The translations under genes were made by a program, and so were the position numbers. The notes beneath the pieces are model-generated. The model did not search any database, had not been told where the DNA came from, and worked only from the letters and a program-made list of their open reading frames with translations. Below, piece after piece: positions 26,101-40,000 of a stretch of 64,000 bases of DNA. How positions within the stretch are numbered: position 1 is the first letter of the stretch; every line of letters begins with the position of its first letter. Source of the stretch: Glandiceps talaboti. Lineage: Eukaryota; Hemichordata; Enteropneusta; Spengelidae. The DNA lies in contig NC_135563.1 of the NCBI RefSeq assembly GCF_964340395.1, positions 9,802,075-9,866,074 of the forward strand, in the 5' to 3' direction.

Positions 26101-29100
26101 GTTGTTGAGATTTCTGTGTGTGTTGGACTGTTGACAGGCTGTAGAGCACTGGGTATTGAGATGTCTGCGAATTGGACTATATTTGTATTGACAGGCTGTA
26201 GAGTAATGGGGGGTATTCTGTGTTGAGATGTCTGCGAGTTGGACTGTTGACAGGCTGTAGAGCACTGGGTATTCTTTTTTGTAGAGATGTCTGTGTGTTG
26301 GACTATCGACAGGATGTATTGAGATGTCTGTACGTTGAACTGTTAGCAATAGGCCTTTGCAAAATTTGTCATGGTGGCGCTCTACTTCCTGTCTGTGTGT
26401 ACTGCAATCGCTTATTTGAAGACTTACATTTCTTACTCTAGCTAGCTCTATTAGAGAGAGAGTAGCATTATTCTGAAATTTGAACGGTGATCAATATATA
26501 TGTTTGTATTACGGCCACCAGAATCAAAATGGCTAGAATAAAGTGATTTTAGTGTACATGTAGACCCGAGTGAGGTTGAACATGCAGCCTCTTGAAGAAA
26601 GCATATTATCAGAGTCATACCCAACTGAGAGTGTATATATTAAACTTGCTACTATGCCCGCTTATATGAACATGTTGCGTCATTTGTTTTAGTTTTTAGT
26701 TTGCCCATAGCTTGATTTCCATAGAAGTATATGCCTGGTTGACATCATACTTCATTGATATATGAAGTGCCTTTTTTCATTTATTGAAAACAGCATACCC
26801 TAAAACCAAGGCTGTTGGGCTCGTGGGCTGTGCTCTTGAGCTGAGCTGGGCTTTTTGAAAGTGAAAGGAATTTACACTCAATAAAATGGACCTTACATGA
26901 TAGCAAGGATTGCCTCCTTTCTGTCTATTATTCCTCTAAGCTCTGATGCATGAATTAAGGTATAACGGTTACATTAAGGAGTTTTCGATTTTTTATTGAG
27001 TGGGTGGTGTTGATATTACACTACTAAAAGGATGGGTTTTTTTCTGTCTATTATTCCTCTAAGCTCTGATGCGTGAATTAAGATTTAATGATTACATTAA
27101 GGAGTGTCCAATTTGTATTGAGTGGGTGGTGTTGATATTACACTCCTGCAATGCCAAGGATCGTTTCCTTTCTCTTTTCTATTCCTCTAAGCACTGATGC
27201 AGGAATTGAGATTTAACGGTTTTTAAGGAGTGTCCAATGTTTATCGAGTGGGCGATGATGCTTGGTATTACACCACTGCAAGGATGGTTTTCTTTCTGTC
27301 TGCTATTTCTTTCAGTTTAAGATCTGATGCACTGTTGAAAACAAATTCATTGTTACATGTAATGAATGTCTGAGTGGTCATGATTTTAGTATCAAATGCT
27401 GTAACACAAAATGTTGTATCCTTTTTATCTCTGCAGGGAATTATGTGTTAAACTATCTTGCAACCAGACCAAAGTTACCAACCTATGTAACACAGTCCCT
27501 TATTCAAGTAGGTTTACCAGTGCATCTGTATTTCTCAGCGAGGAAAAAGTCTTTTGATTCAGATTCCCACATTGGATAGGAGTCATCGTTTATGTAAATG
27601 AAAGTGAATGTGTTCCGAATACATGCTGATATAATCTTAATTTAACATAACATGTATGAAATCAAAGTTGTACATTTTTCATGTTAATTTGTTCATGAAA
27701 GCGCCAACCCCTTTTCATCTAAAATCAAGAATTTTTTTTTTTGAAATGGAAGTTCGAAATGATATTAGATTTAAAAGAAAATTCCATCCAGATGTATTCC
27801 TCCCTTCAGTATGCTTGCATTGATTTTTGCTATCAATTAGATGTGATTTTGGGTGATAAAATAGCACCTCAGTAACTTATTCAACTTTGAAATCTTGTAA
27901 AAACAGCCCTACAGCACTGGACATGTGTTCAGCTATTTTGGAAGTTTTCAGCAAGGGTTTATGGGAAAACCACTGGGTGATGACATCATTCTTGCAAGGG
28001 TTTATGGGAAAACCACTGGTGATGACATCATGAATACCCTAATCGCTTGTCTTAACAAATCCAAAGAGTGTCAAGACAAGGCCCCTTATGTCACTTGTAT
28101 TTTCCACAACTGACGAAAGTAATGTATAAGGAAATGATATCAAAATATCCTTTGGATTGGCATATACTGTATTAATTATTAGATGATTTCACTAAGAAAA
28201 AATAATCCCCCCCCCCCCTCCCCATTTTTTTAATTTTATTTTCATAAGTTACATAAGTGTAAGTACTTGAATTGAGAATGCCAAATAATGTTAGACCTCC
28301 ATATATGGTGAAAGCCAAAATACAAAACATGCAGGAATATGAGGTTTCTTGTTTTTGTATCTTCTGTGCAGTTGTTTTCTCGTATCACAAAGCTTGGATG
28401 GTTTGACTGCCAAAAAGACCAGTGGGTGTTTCGCAATGTTGTGGACGACGTCACACAGTTCCTTCAGGTAAGTGTCATAATCACTATCATTCATACCACC
28501 AGAAATACCACTACTATAAACATCATAACCACTAGTAACACCGCCACTGACATAATCACCACAACAAACGCCACTGCCAACATCACAACCACTTTCACAA
28601 CCCCACCGCCACCACCAATACAACCTCCACAACCACATTCACAAACAACGCTGCCACCACAATCACCACCATCACACTACCACCAATACAACTACCATAT
28701 TCACAAACACTACCATCATCACTACCACCACCACCACCACCACCACCAATACATCCACTACCACATTTACAATCACATCACCACAAGCACCACCACCACT
28801 AACCTGTTCACCACCACCAATGCAACCATTACCATCTTCACAACCACCACCACCACCATCACCATCACTATTAAAACCGCCACAATCACAACCACAAACA
28901 TTCTGAGTGGCATTTGTCAGTTTACCTTATGTTCAATACTATTTCTACTTCCACTATTTTCAGGGTTCCGTAGAACACTGTATGATTGGAGTACAGATTC
29001 TGTCACAGCTCACAGCAGAAATGAACCAAGTAAGTTTCACAAGCATTACAATCAACGATTTTGTTTTATGATCGACATTCCACAAGTGTTGGTGTGATCT

Positions 29101-29519
29101 GCAACTCACGCATACTCAGTTTACACTTGCTAGCAATCAAAATTGACACTTTTCTTTTTGATTCACTTTCTTGACTTTGTGCTCAAGATCTGTTTGGAGA
29201 CTTCTCTTCAGTGTAAACTTGTTCACATTACAAGACATCACAGCTGTTGAGAATACCTAATGCTTGTAATGTTAAAATATTTTTGATTATCATAAAATAT
29301 TGAAATGCTAGTAATATTGCCCTAATTTTTTCATGTTGTATCTTTACCAGGCTGACACAACAAGACCACTCACCAAACACCGCAAAGTAGCATCTTCCTT
29401 CAGAGATTCTTCCTTATTTGATATTTTCACATTGTCTTGTAATCTTCTCAGACAGGTAAGAAATGAAATTTAAAACAAACTAAGCGTAAACTTCAGTATT
29501 ACTAAAGGTGTGGGAAAGA

Positions 29520-29568
<49 letters not shown>

Positions 29569-29573
29569 GTGTA

Positions 29574-29626
<53 letters not shown>

Positions 29627-32600
29627 GTATGTATATATGTATGTATGTATGTATCTAATCTGTGTATGTATGTATGCATGTATGTATGTATGTATGTATG
29701 TATGTATGCATGTATGTATGTATGTATGTATGTATGTATGTATGTATGTATGTATGTATGTATGTATGTATGTATGTATGTATATATATGTATGTATGTA
29801 TGTATCACTATGTATGTCTTTATGTTGTGTCTGTGGCTGTGTGTGTATGTATGTGTGTGTGTGTGTGTTTGTTTGTTTGTTTGTGTGTGCACGCGTGCAA
29901 ATGAATTAGGTGTACACATGTAGTAAAATTCACAAAAGTGTTTCATTGTAGCCTCACTGTATTTGTATGCTTTCCACCAGAGAGCTTGCCATCTTTTATG
30001 TTGTTATAATTTGGTACATTCCACTTTATATTATCAACAATTTGTTGTCGTCTTTCATCCACAGACACAGAATAAAAGTTTAGATTTCAATGATGAGAAC
30101 CAGGTGAGTTTATTTTTGCCATATTTTCCTTGAAACATGAAGTCATCACATAACCTTTTATCTGTTATTTTGAAAATGATGATCACTCGGAACATAGCAA
30201 ACTCAAAGCCTCTTGATAAGTCATGTACAGATGGGTTTGAAATAGTTTGCAAATGCAATTTAAAGATTCAACAAAGGAGTGATAAGGACTTTAAAAAATG
30301 TTTTTGTTCAACTTTATGTATTAAAAATTCATATTATTATTATGTTGTAGACAGTAGTATAATTGGTTGAGAGAGTCACATTGGTTGTAATCTTTCATTG
30401 TTCATTGAATGATTCATTGATTCATTGTATAACTTATAATTCATTTGACAGCATGGTATAATGACCCAGCTACTTAGGTTGGCCTACACCTCTGTGACCT
30501 TTGACTTGTTCATTGAATGGTTCATTGATTCATTTTGTCATTGATTCATTTGACAGCATGGTTTGTAATGACCCAGCTACTGAATTGTTGACTGTACTTG
30601 TTCATTGAATGATTCATTGATTCATTTTGTCACTGGTTCATTTGACAGCATGGTTTGTAATGACCCAGCTACTGAATTGTTGACTGTACTTGTTCATTGA
30701 ATGATTCATTGATTCATTTTGTCACTGGTTCATTTGACAGCATGGTTTGTAATGACCCAGCTACTGAATTGTTGACTGTACATGTTCATTGAATGATTCA
30801 TTGATTCATTTTATAACTTATAATTCATTTGACAGCATGGTTTAATGACCCAGCTACTGAGGCTGGCCTACAACTGTTTGACCTTTGACTTTATTGGTAC
30901 ATCAAGTGATGAGTCATCAGATGACATCATCACTGTTCAGATACCGACATCATGGAGGTCTGGTAAGATACAGATTTTTTTTTTTGTAAACTATGGGTAT
31001 GACATACTTGTGTAGTTGTACACATAGTATGGTAAAAATGAATCCAGTAAAATTGATTTTTGAGTCAGCACCAAAAACTTAATTCCTCAATGCAGGGATG
31101 TAGAAAATTTTAGAGGTAGGAGGAAAAAATGTCTTGATTGATGGAATTTAAAGTTTGAAGCATATGGTGATTGTTTTTTATGGTCACAGGGTGGGTGTGG
31201 GATGGGGTTTCGCTCCGGAGGCCTCTGCTATCACTATTTTTGCAAAATTTTGTAATTCCATGGTTCCTATTGAAAAAGGCTTCACAATAAAGGTAGGAAA
31301 TTCAACATACAAATTATAAGTTCATTACAAGTATAAACATTTCAATAGAATTATCTGATATCTCAGAATTTTTTCCAAGTTTCAGATTTTCTCAGCCAGA
31401 AATTTATCGCTGACGTATAGTTATTTCTCTCTCCACCTTTCGACTATTTTTTTACATCCCTACATGTACTACTTAGTGGATAAAATCGATCTCTAATACT
31501 GACATGTACAATGTCTAATTATTGGTATTATAACAATTTTCAGTGAATATATTGGTTGTTGTGTGAGCCAAACAAGAATACTCCAGTTACAGCCATTGCA
31601 GCTTTGATATATCCGATATCCAATATCTTTGAAACATTGAAAACTTGTGTTGATTCTCTTGATATTATTGTTTTGTTTGACAGCATTTCTTGATTTCAGT
31701 AATGTGCAGCTGTTTTTTGATTTGTACCATAGCCTACCTCCGTCACTATCACCTTTGGTAAGTTCAACATTTCCATCGGTATTTTCCCATGTTTCAAGTT
31801 CATGAAAGTTTTAATACACAAATGCTCTTCTTCCACTTTGGCTTTAGAGAAATGTACCTGTTTCAAACAAATCACTTGTCTTACTGTCCACACTGGATCT
31901 GACAGACAGTCACTGAATGATCGAATCAAGTCGTACAACCAAACCATGAAGACTATTGTTCAGCCAAGGCGTGACATGATGTTTTATACATCTCGCACAG
32001 TATTTTTGTCACGAATTACACAAACAAAATACAGGCACTGATAGTATGCACGCACATAAATTGTTACATTTTATCACACTGTGAACACAAATAAACAGTT
32101 TTGTTCTTTTCTTTCATATTGATGTTGATTTGTGTTCACAGTGAGATAAAATGTATCATTTTTATATGCTTGCACACTATCAATGCCAGTGTTTTGTTTT
32201 ATGTATTTCTTAACAAAAAACCTTGCGCCAGATGGAAAAGTATTTTGCCACCTAAATTGAAACTCTACAGTCACTCTGGTTTGGGAGTAAAATAGCTGAA
32301 GGTGTTAAACAAACTGGAAGTGTGAAAACGTTAGCTCTCTTATATAAAGTTAGGTGTGAAAGTACTTGTCAATTGCCCATTGTACAATGCAAACCAGAAG
32401 TGGAGAATATAGCGCCCTCTATAGTGTGTAATACTCTAGTCAATTGTACATCTAACTGTACACCACCCTTTCTGATGATGCCATTGTTAATATATAACCA
32501 TTTTCACACCTCTAGTTTGTTCAACACCTGTTGTTGTTTTTGGACTGACTTTTCATCCTTCGGTCAGATCAAATGTGCAGACACTGGGGAGTGATGAATG

Positions 32601-33986
32601 ATTTGTTCACAGTATGTGTTTCTAAATGAAAATGAAAGAAGAGAACTTGTGAATTAATCGCAGTGCTTCCATGATGAAAATACATATTAAAAAAGTTTGG
32701 TAAATTTATTCATGAGCAGAGAACACACTTCCCGCATGTCCCCTACCAGGAACAAATAATGACAAGATGGGTTGGCAAGTAATCAATGATAAATGTTTCA
32801 ACTCTGAAACTCATTCTTTTAACATTTTAGGCTAATATTTTGTTGATACTAGATTTTATTAGGAATAAATGAGGACTTCAGTAAATAAGCCAATATATAC
32901 AAAAAAAATTTACACGTATCAACAGAGATGACTCAAAGCTGTGATTCTTAAAGGCAGCGCTAGCCTCCCGTTCGGTTGTCGTTACCTTCCTAATCCTGAA
33001 TAAATAAGAGTAATGAATAGTAATATCTTTTCAGTATGATTAACGAACAAGCCCCAGTCTGATCATGTTTTGTCCAAAATTGTATATACCATGTATAAAT
33101 ATCAACTTTATGTAACAACACACTCATTCCCAAGACATTCACACGTCCACACATACCAAATTTATTGATAAAATCACCAGCTGCTCATTGTTGTCATGGA
33201 TTTTCATAGAGGAATCGCTGCGTTGTTCACTGTATGCATTCAAGTTTGACAATCCATGAAGTTAAGAGGCCTTCTATACCCCTGTCTTGTGCATTTGGGT
33301 GAGCACCATGACAACAATAAACAAGAGAAACTGTAAGTCTGTCCTTGATGGCAGTCTCTGTTTCAAGTACCGGTACTGTACGTTCAAAGGCATCCTCTGT
33401 GCCTGAATAAATTACTATCACATTTTGCTGGCATTATTTGCAGTTTGGTGTGATCCTCCCTACACATTCTGATGATGTGATGTCACAGAAAGATCTCAGA
33501 GAATTGAAGTATACTAGAGCAAAAGCAAAGAATTCACCTCCTTGTTCTTTATTTTGTAGGCTATCTCATGTATCGTCCAGATAGCGTCTGTCAGAAGATC
33601 ATTGTTTAACAATGCAGAGAGGGCTAACTTCTTGTCACACCTTGTGACTGGTGTCAAGAGAATTCTAGAAAACCCTCAGGTATGTCACCTCAGTGATCGC
33701 ACTGCTGCAGCAGAAATATCGAACGGTCACCGAAAGACTGTGTATATCATACACATTTTATGTTCCCAAGAACAAGTTAGATATATAAGAAACAGGCTTC
33801 CCACAGACTAGTCAATACAAATACAAACAACACCAGACTCCTGCCGACAAGCAGGCACTGTATGTGTACACATGTCACCACGGGAAACCATGCAAGCAGA
33901 CTCAAATTCTTGCTAGTTTCAATTTGTATATGTCAAAATCTGAGCTGCAATGTGATGACATTAAATAGCTTCTTTGTTCCAAGGAC

Positions 33987-34020
<34 letters not shown>

Positions 34021-37000
34021 TGTGTGTGTCTGTGTGTGTCTGTGTGTGTGTGTCTGTGTGTGTCTGTGTCTGTGTCTGTGTCTGTGTCTGTGTCTGTGTC
34101 TGTGTATCAGTTGGGGTCGGATGGCAAATGCATCGTTTGGTGGAGTCAAACTGAGTGAAACTCTTCTTACTTATAGCGTGGCAAATTTAATCAATCTTGA
34201 CCAGGGCTTGAACCCTGACTGTGGTGGTAAGAGGCAAGTGGTTTAAATACTCAGCCACTGTTAGAAAATGATGACATGTTTAGTAAAGTATATCAACCTA
34301 GTCATTGACTATAGGTTGACCCCAGTCAAACTTGTTTACTTTTATTCATGAAAAGTTGTGACTTCCTTTTCTCTGTAGGGTTTATCTGATGCAAATAATT
34401 ATCATGAGTTTTGTAGATTACTAGCAAGACTGAAGTCAAACTATCAACTTGGAGAGTTAGTGAAAATCGACAACTACCCAGAAGTTATAGCTCTCATTGC
34501 CAAATTTACTGTCACTAGTTTACAGGTAAATGTAAGTTCAACTTTTATTCCCCTTTTTAGATAAGGGAGGGCAGTAAAGGTTGTTATTGCATCACTGCTC
34601 TTACCCTCATTTGCATATCATGCAAGTTTCCCCGTTTTGGATAAGGGAGGGCAGTAAAGGTTGTTATTGCATCGCTGCTCTGACCCTCATTTGCATATCA
34701 TGTAAGTTTCCCTGTTTTGGATAAGGGAGGGCAGTAAAGGTTGTTATTGCATCGCTGCTGTTACCCTCATTTGCATAGCATGTAAGTTTCAAATTTTATT
34801 CCCCTTTTTGGATAAGGGAGGAGAGTAAAGGTTCTTATTGCATCACTGCCCTTACCCTCATTTGCATATCATGTAAATTTCAAATTTTATTCCCCCTTTT
34901 TGGTTGAGGGAGGGCAGTAAATGTTGCTTTTACCTTCATTTGCATATCATGTAAGTTTCCCCTTTTTGGATAAGGGAGGGCAGTAAAGGTTCTTATTGCA
35001 TCACTGCTCTTACCCTCATTTGCATATCATGTAAGTTTCAAATTTTAATACATTTATTTGTCTCTGTATTTGACTCCTGTCTCTATACTACCCCTGTTTA
35101 TTTAAAAATGACACCTGACTACTAGTTCATAAAAGTCAACCCATTGCAAGGTTACCATGACAGCTTTGCTGCTACATACAAACATTGGTCGTTAATTTTA
35201 TCCATACATTGTATTCTACAGATACATAACCAACTGTAACTCTGGAGTAATTTTGCAAATTTGATGCTAGCAATGGTGTGCCATCTGCATTGGCGATATC
35301 ATTCATGGCTAATCATTATTTCATTGTCAATCAATCAATCAATCAACCAACCAACCAATCAATCAGTCAATCAATCAATCAACTGATCAGTCAATCAATC
35401 AATCAATCAATCAACCAACTGATCAGTCAGTCAGTCAATCAATCAATCAATCAATCAATTAAGCAAGCAACCAATCAATCAATCTCATGTGCCATGAATG
35501 TGAGTTTTGGTGATGTTTCTCTTTTCAGCAAATGTGGCGCTTTGCCCCAAACAGTGTCCACTACCTCCTTACATTATGGCAGCGGATGGTGGCGTCAGTG
35601 CCATATGTCAAAGCCTCAGAACCTCATTTACTTGAAACATACACACCAGAAGTTACAAAAGCTTACATCACGTCTAGGCTAGAGTCTGTCACAGTTGTTC
35701 TAAGGGACGGATTGGAGGATCCGTTGGAGGACCAGGCAATGATATCACAGCAGTTGGATCAGGTAAAAATCTACCCACCTTTACTAACAAATATTTCACT
35801 ATACTTACATGTAAAGACAGGGCTTACTTAAGGGGGAAATCAAATTCAAATTGCCACTGTTGGAAAAGAGAAAAGTACTTCACTTAAAGGGACAGTGTGT
35901 TTTCTACATAGCCTTGTCTTTTGGTTTACTTGTGACAGCTATTAAGGTGATGTCGCCCTCATATGTAATCTTCACAAATACTTTTGTTTTTCAGCTCTCT
36001 ACAATAGGAAGATGCGAATACGAGAAAACCTGTGCTTTGTTGATTCAAATGTTTGATCAGTCAGCACAGTCATATCAAAAACTTGTACAGACTTCACCAA
36101 CTAATGCCACAGAACTGGCCATGCAGGAAGGTGGGTGGAGTACATTGTCCCAGACATGCATGTCTTTTCCCCACTGTACATCATATTCCAGTCATCAGAA
36201 AGACAAAAGATTGCATAGCTTGGCCACAAGGAGTGCTGTTCAGCGATGGTACTATAGCCATCTTTGAAAAAAAAAATGTCTTTGTGTTTCATGGCACAGG
36301 TTGATGGCATGATCAACCAGTTACAAATTCTACTAGCTTTGTTTCAAATCAAGTAATTTTCAAGAATTCAATGAATTGTTTTTGGGACACTTTTTTGACC
36401 AATTTCATTTACTGCTATGTCATTTTAGCACTTGCTATTCCTCATCTGGGGCACCCTCTTGTGACATTACCTGTGAAAGTAACTGTAAGGTGGATAACTG
36501 ACATACCGTATGGCATACAGCAAGTGTTTCAGTAACCACAGCAACCAAACTCCTATACAGCTTTACCGTTCCTTCTTCCAATTGACTTCAAGACATCAGG
36601 AGCAGCTACATTTTGCTTGGCTCAAATATCCAGGTGTTCAAACATTGATTATAAAATGCAGAATCTACGACCATAAATAGCTGGGTCATGATGGTCAGAA
36701 AGGGCTCAAAATTAATTTTTTGCATTTGGCAGTCCCGCTATCACTTTCCAATATTAGCCCAAGGTATGATAACCAGAAATCATGTATTGCTGAACTGAAA
36801 ACAGAGAACCTGTATTAGAAAAAAAATGTGTGTTATTAAAGTACTTTCATATCCCTAAATTTTCCTTATTTAAATTGTCATACAGTCCCTCAGTGGTTGC
36901 CTAAGTGGGCTACCAGCTGCAAATTATGGCATCCCTAAGACAATAATTAGTAGTCTGTGGACAACAAGGGACTACCATTAATGTCATTCCCTGTCAAATG

Positions 37001-40000
37001 GTGAGAATGGGCAGCTCAGTATCTGCAAGTTGTCGGTTTGAGATAAATTATTTCTTCAAAACTGAAGAAATTTAAGGAAACTCAAAATATGATGTTACAA
37101 TTGACAACGCATGAAATAGCAAAAGTCAATCTTTCCTCCCATTCAGATAAACAAGGAACAGCTTTCTGTTTACCACACAGAAACAGCACAGAGAATGGCT
37201 GCAGCTTGTAGTAGAGTTCTAGTTTTCTAGTTTTCCCCCACAGTACTACCTACCCCGTACCCCTACCCCTGCTTGTCAATATGTAAAGTGAATGCATCTG
37301 TGTCTGTTCCTTTGACAGGTCGGTTAACCTGGTTAGTCTATATAATTGGTGCTGTAATTGGTGGTCGGGTTTCATTTTCTAGTGCAGATGAACACGATGC
37401 CTTGGATGGGGAGCTGGTTTGCAGGTAGGGATCTGCTTGTAAGATAAACATATTGGTGGTTTCACTTACATAGTGAGGGGATCACAAAGGAATGCAATGT
37501 TAACACACAAAGTCAGGGAGGTAATTTTTCTGCGTCAGTTGGCAAAACCAGTACTGGAAGGGGCTACAGGGATAGGTTCGGTCCGTCCGGCTGTCTGTCC
37601 ATGTAATAGCATTATATGTATACATCCATGTTCGGCTGCATTTCACGAGAGCTTTTTTTTAACTAGAATCGGCTACAAAGCTGACATATTCGAGGGAGAA
37701 TATACAAACCAATTAGTAAGTTTATAGATTCAACATTCAGTCCCAAATGAGTGAAAAAATATTGTGTGTATCATTTGTCCTTCACAGAATGCTTTTATAC
37801 CAGTGATGATTAGACATTGTGTTGCAGTTACATTCTTGGAATTGTTTCTCTTGCAGAGTACTACAGTTAATGAATTTGACAGATTCACGTCTTGCACAGG
37901 GGGGAAGTGAGAAACTTGACTTGGCCATGCTGAGTTTCTTTGAACAATTTCGAAAAATTTATGTAGGAGACCAGGTACAGAAAACATCAAAGGTAAGTGA
38001 ATGGAAAATAGATATTTTAAAGGGAAAAAAGACAATTGCATCCAAAGTTGTCTTGACGCATGGATCAAGTGTCTAATACCATGTTCTGATGCCCTATTTT
38101 CTTGAAGTGTGGATCAAGTGTCTAATACTGTGTTCTGGTAGACCTAACGTTGTGAAGTGTGGATCAAGTGTCTAATACTGTGTTCTGATAGACTTATTGT
38201 TGTGATGTGTGGATCAAGTGTCAAATACTGTATTCTGATAGACCTAATGTTGTGAAGTGTGGATCAAGTGTCTAATACTGTGCTCTGATAGACCTAATGT
38301 TTTGAAGTGTGGATCAAGCATCTAATACTGTGTTCTGATAGCCTTATTGTTGTAAAGTGTGACTCAAGCATCTAATACTGTGTTCTGATAGCCTTATTGT
38401 TGTGAAGTGTGACTCAAGTGTCTAATACTGTGTTCTGATAGCCTTATTGTTGTGAAGTGTGACTCAAGTGTCTAATACTGTGCTCTGATAGCCTTATTGT
38501 TGTAAAGTGTGACTCAAGTGTCTAATACTGTGTTCTGATAGCCTTATTGTTGTGAAGTGTGACTCAAGTGTCTAATACTGTGTTCTGATAGCCTTATTGT
38601 TGTGAAGTGTGACTCAAGTGTCTAATACTGTGTTCTGATAGCCTTATTGTTGTGAAGTGTGACTCAAGTGTCTAATACTGTGCTCTGATAGACTTATTGT
38701 TTTTAAGTGTGGATCAAGCATCTATTACTTTCTCCTCACAAGCGTATTTCACGAGAGTGTTAACATAAATTCTGTCTGACTTCAACAGGTTTATAGAAGA
38801 TTGTCACAAGTACTAGGACTCAATGATGAGTCAATGATTCTCAATGTCTTCATCAGTAAAATGTAAGTGGAATGTTTTGTATTATTTCCAGAATGTACGC
38901 TAGAAGTCTTGATTTCTTTTCGAAAACATAGTTCTCATATGATTGGAGAGGAAGACTTGAATGAATGAAATGAAAGCTGGGCAGCAGAATGAATGACAGT
39001 ATTCATGTCGACTAATAACTGAAATGTTATTTGTTGATAAAGTGGTTAGTCCTGCAGTGTTCTCCGCAGAGGGTTTTAGCGTATCGGGCCCGATATCCTT
39101 TAATTTTCGCCGATACGCTATCAGTTGTCCCGATACGCTATAAGATTGTATAGGGTTCGGTAAATATTGTTCATCTGTCAATCGGTCAGCTGACGCCTTT
39201 GTTGTTTCACAACGTTTGTATTGATCCTTCACAAGTTCACACATAAGCAGCAAGTAAAACTAATGAGTGTCTAATTAATTCAACTGACTATTCAACCCTC
39301 TACCATTACCAGAAAGATTTCATTGAAGTTTGCCGTCAGTATTGTTTTCGATAGGAATAAAATGCGTAAACCCGCTAATGGTAGTGTGATTCACACTCGA
39401 TCGGTACAACAGCTTTCGGTAAATCAAAGGCAAAACCGGCCCATCCGTAACGTCGGTTCGACCGTAGAAGCATGTCGGAACTGCCAGATTTTGACAACTA
39501 CAAAATCAAAAGATGTCGTGCCATTTTGCTATAAAGTATAAAAGTTCGACAAACGCATGAAGTTGACATTCAATGAGTTCGAGTGACAGAGTAACAGTGA
39601 TAACGCCGAGTATGTCTCAACCCTAGAGCATGTGCATTCTTCAATGTCGTGAAAAGAGTTAAACAGATTAATGTACCTTTCGATAAAGTGGCGATGTTAT
39701 CTCAGATTATCAGTTTCATGTTTAATTTTACCCTGAAAACACGTTTAGTTTGTAGTTTGACATTGTAGACTGATACATCGTACGACTACGGTGAAAGCAT
39801 GGATTTTCCAAAATGGCGGCCATGACGTCACAAACTATCGCGAGTTTTTGAAGTCCTCCATAGGGAAGTATAGTAAATCTCGTGTATCACGATATTTCGG
39901 ACTAAGACGATGTCTGCCGGTAGTTGTACACAAACTTTTCGTGTTTCGAAAGTCTAATTTATCTGTGGACATTAAGATTTAAATAATTTCAGCTTTCCTA

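Noticed and set aside
28339-29097. 252-codon Thr/His-rich frame
   Set aside because: It reads XPO7 exon 5 through the CAC-rich intron 5 and then exon 6 in the wrong frame; the splice sites and homology show two separate exons.
36990-37050. Possible further SINE head (GGGCAGCTCAGTATCTGCAAG...GGTTTGAGAT)
   Set aside because: Pol III boxes are too degenerate and no SINE body can be aligned.
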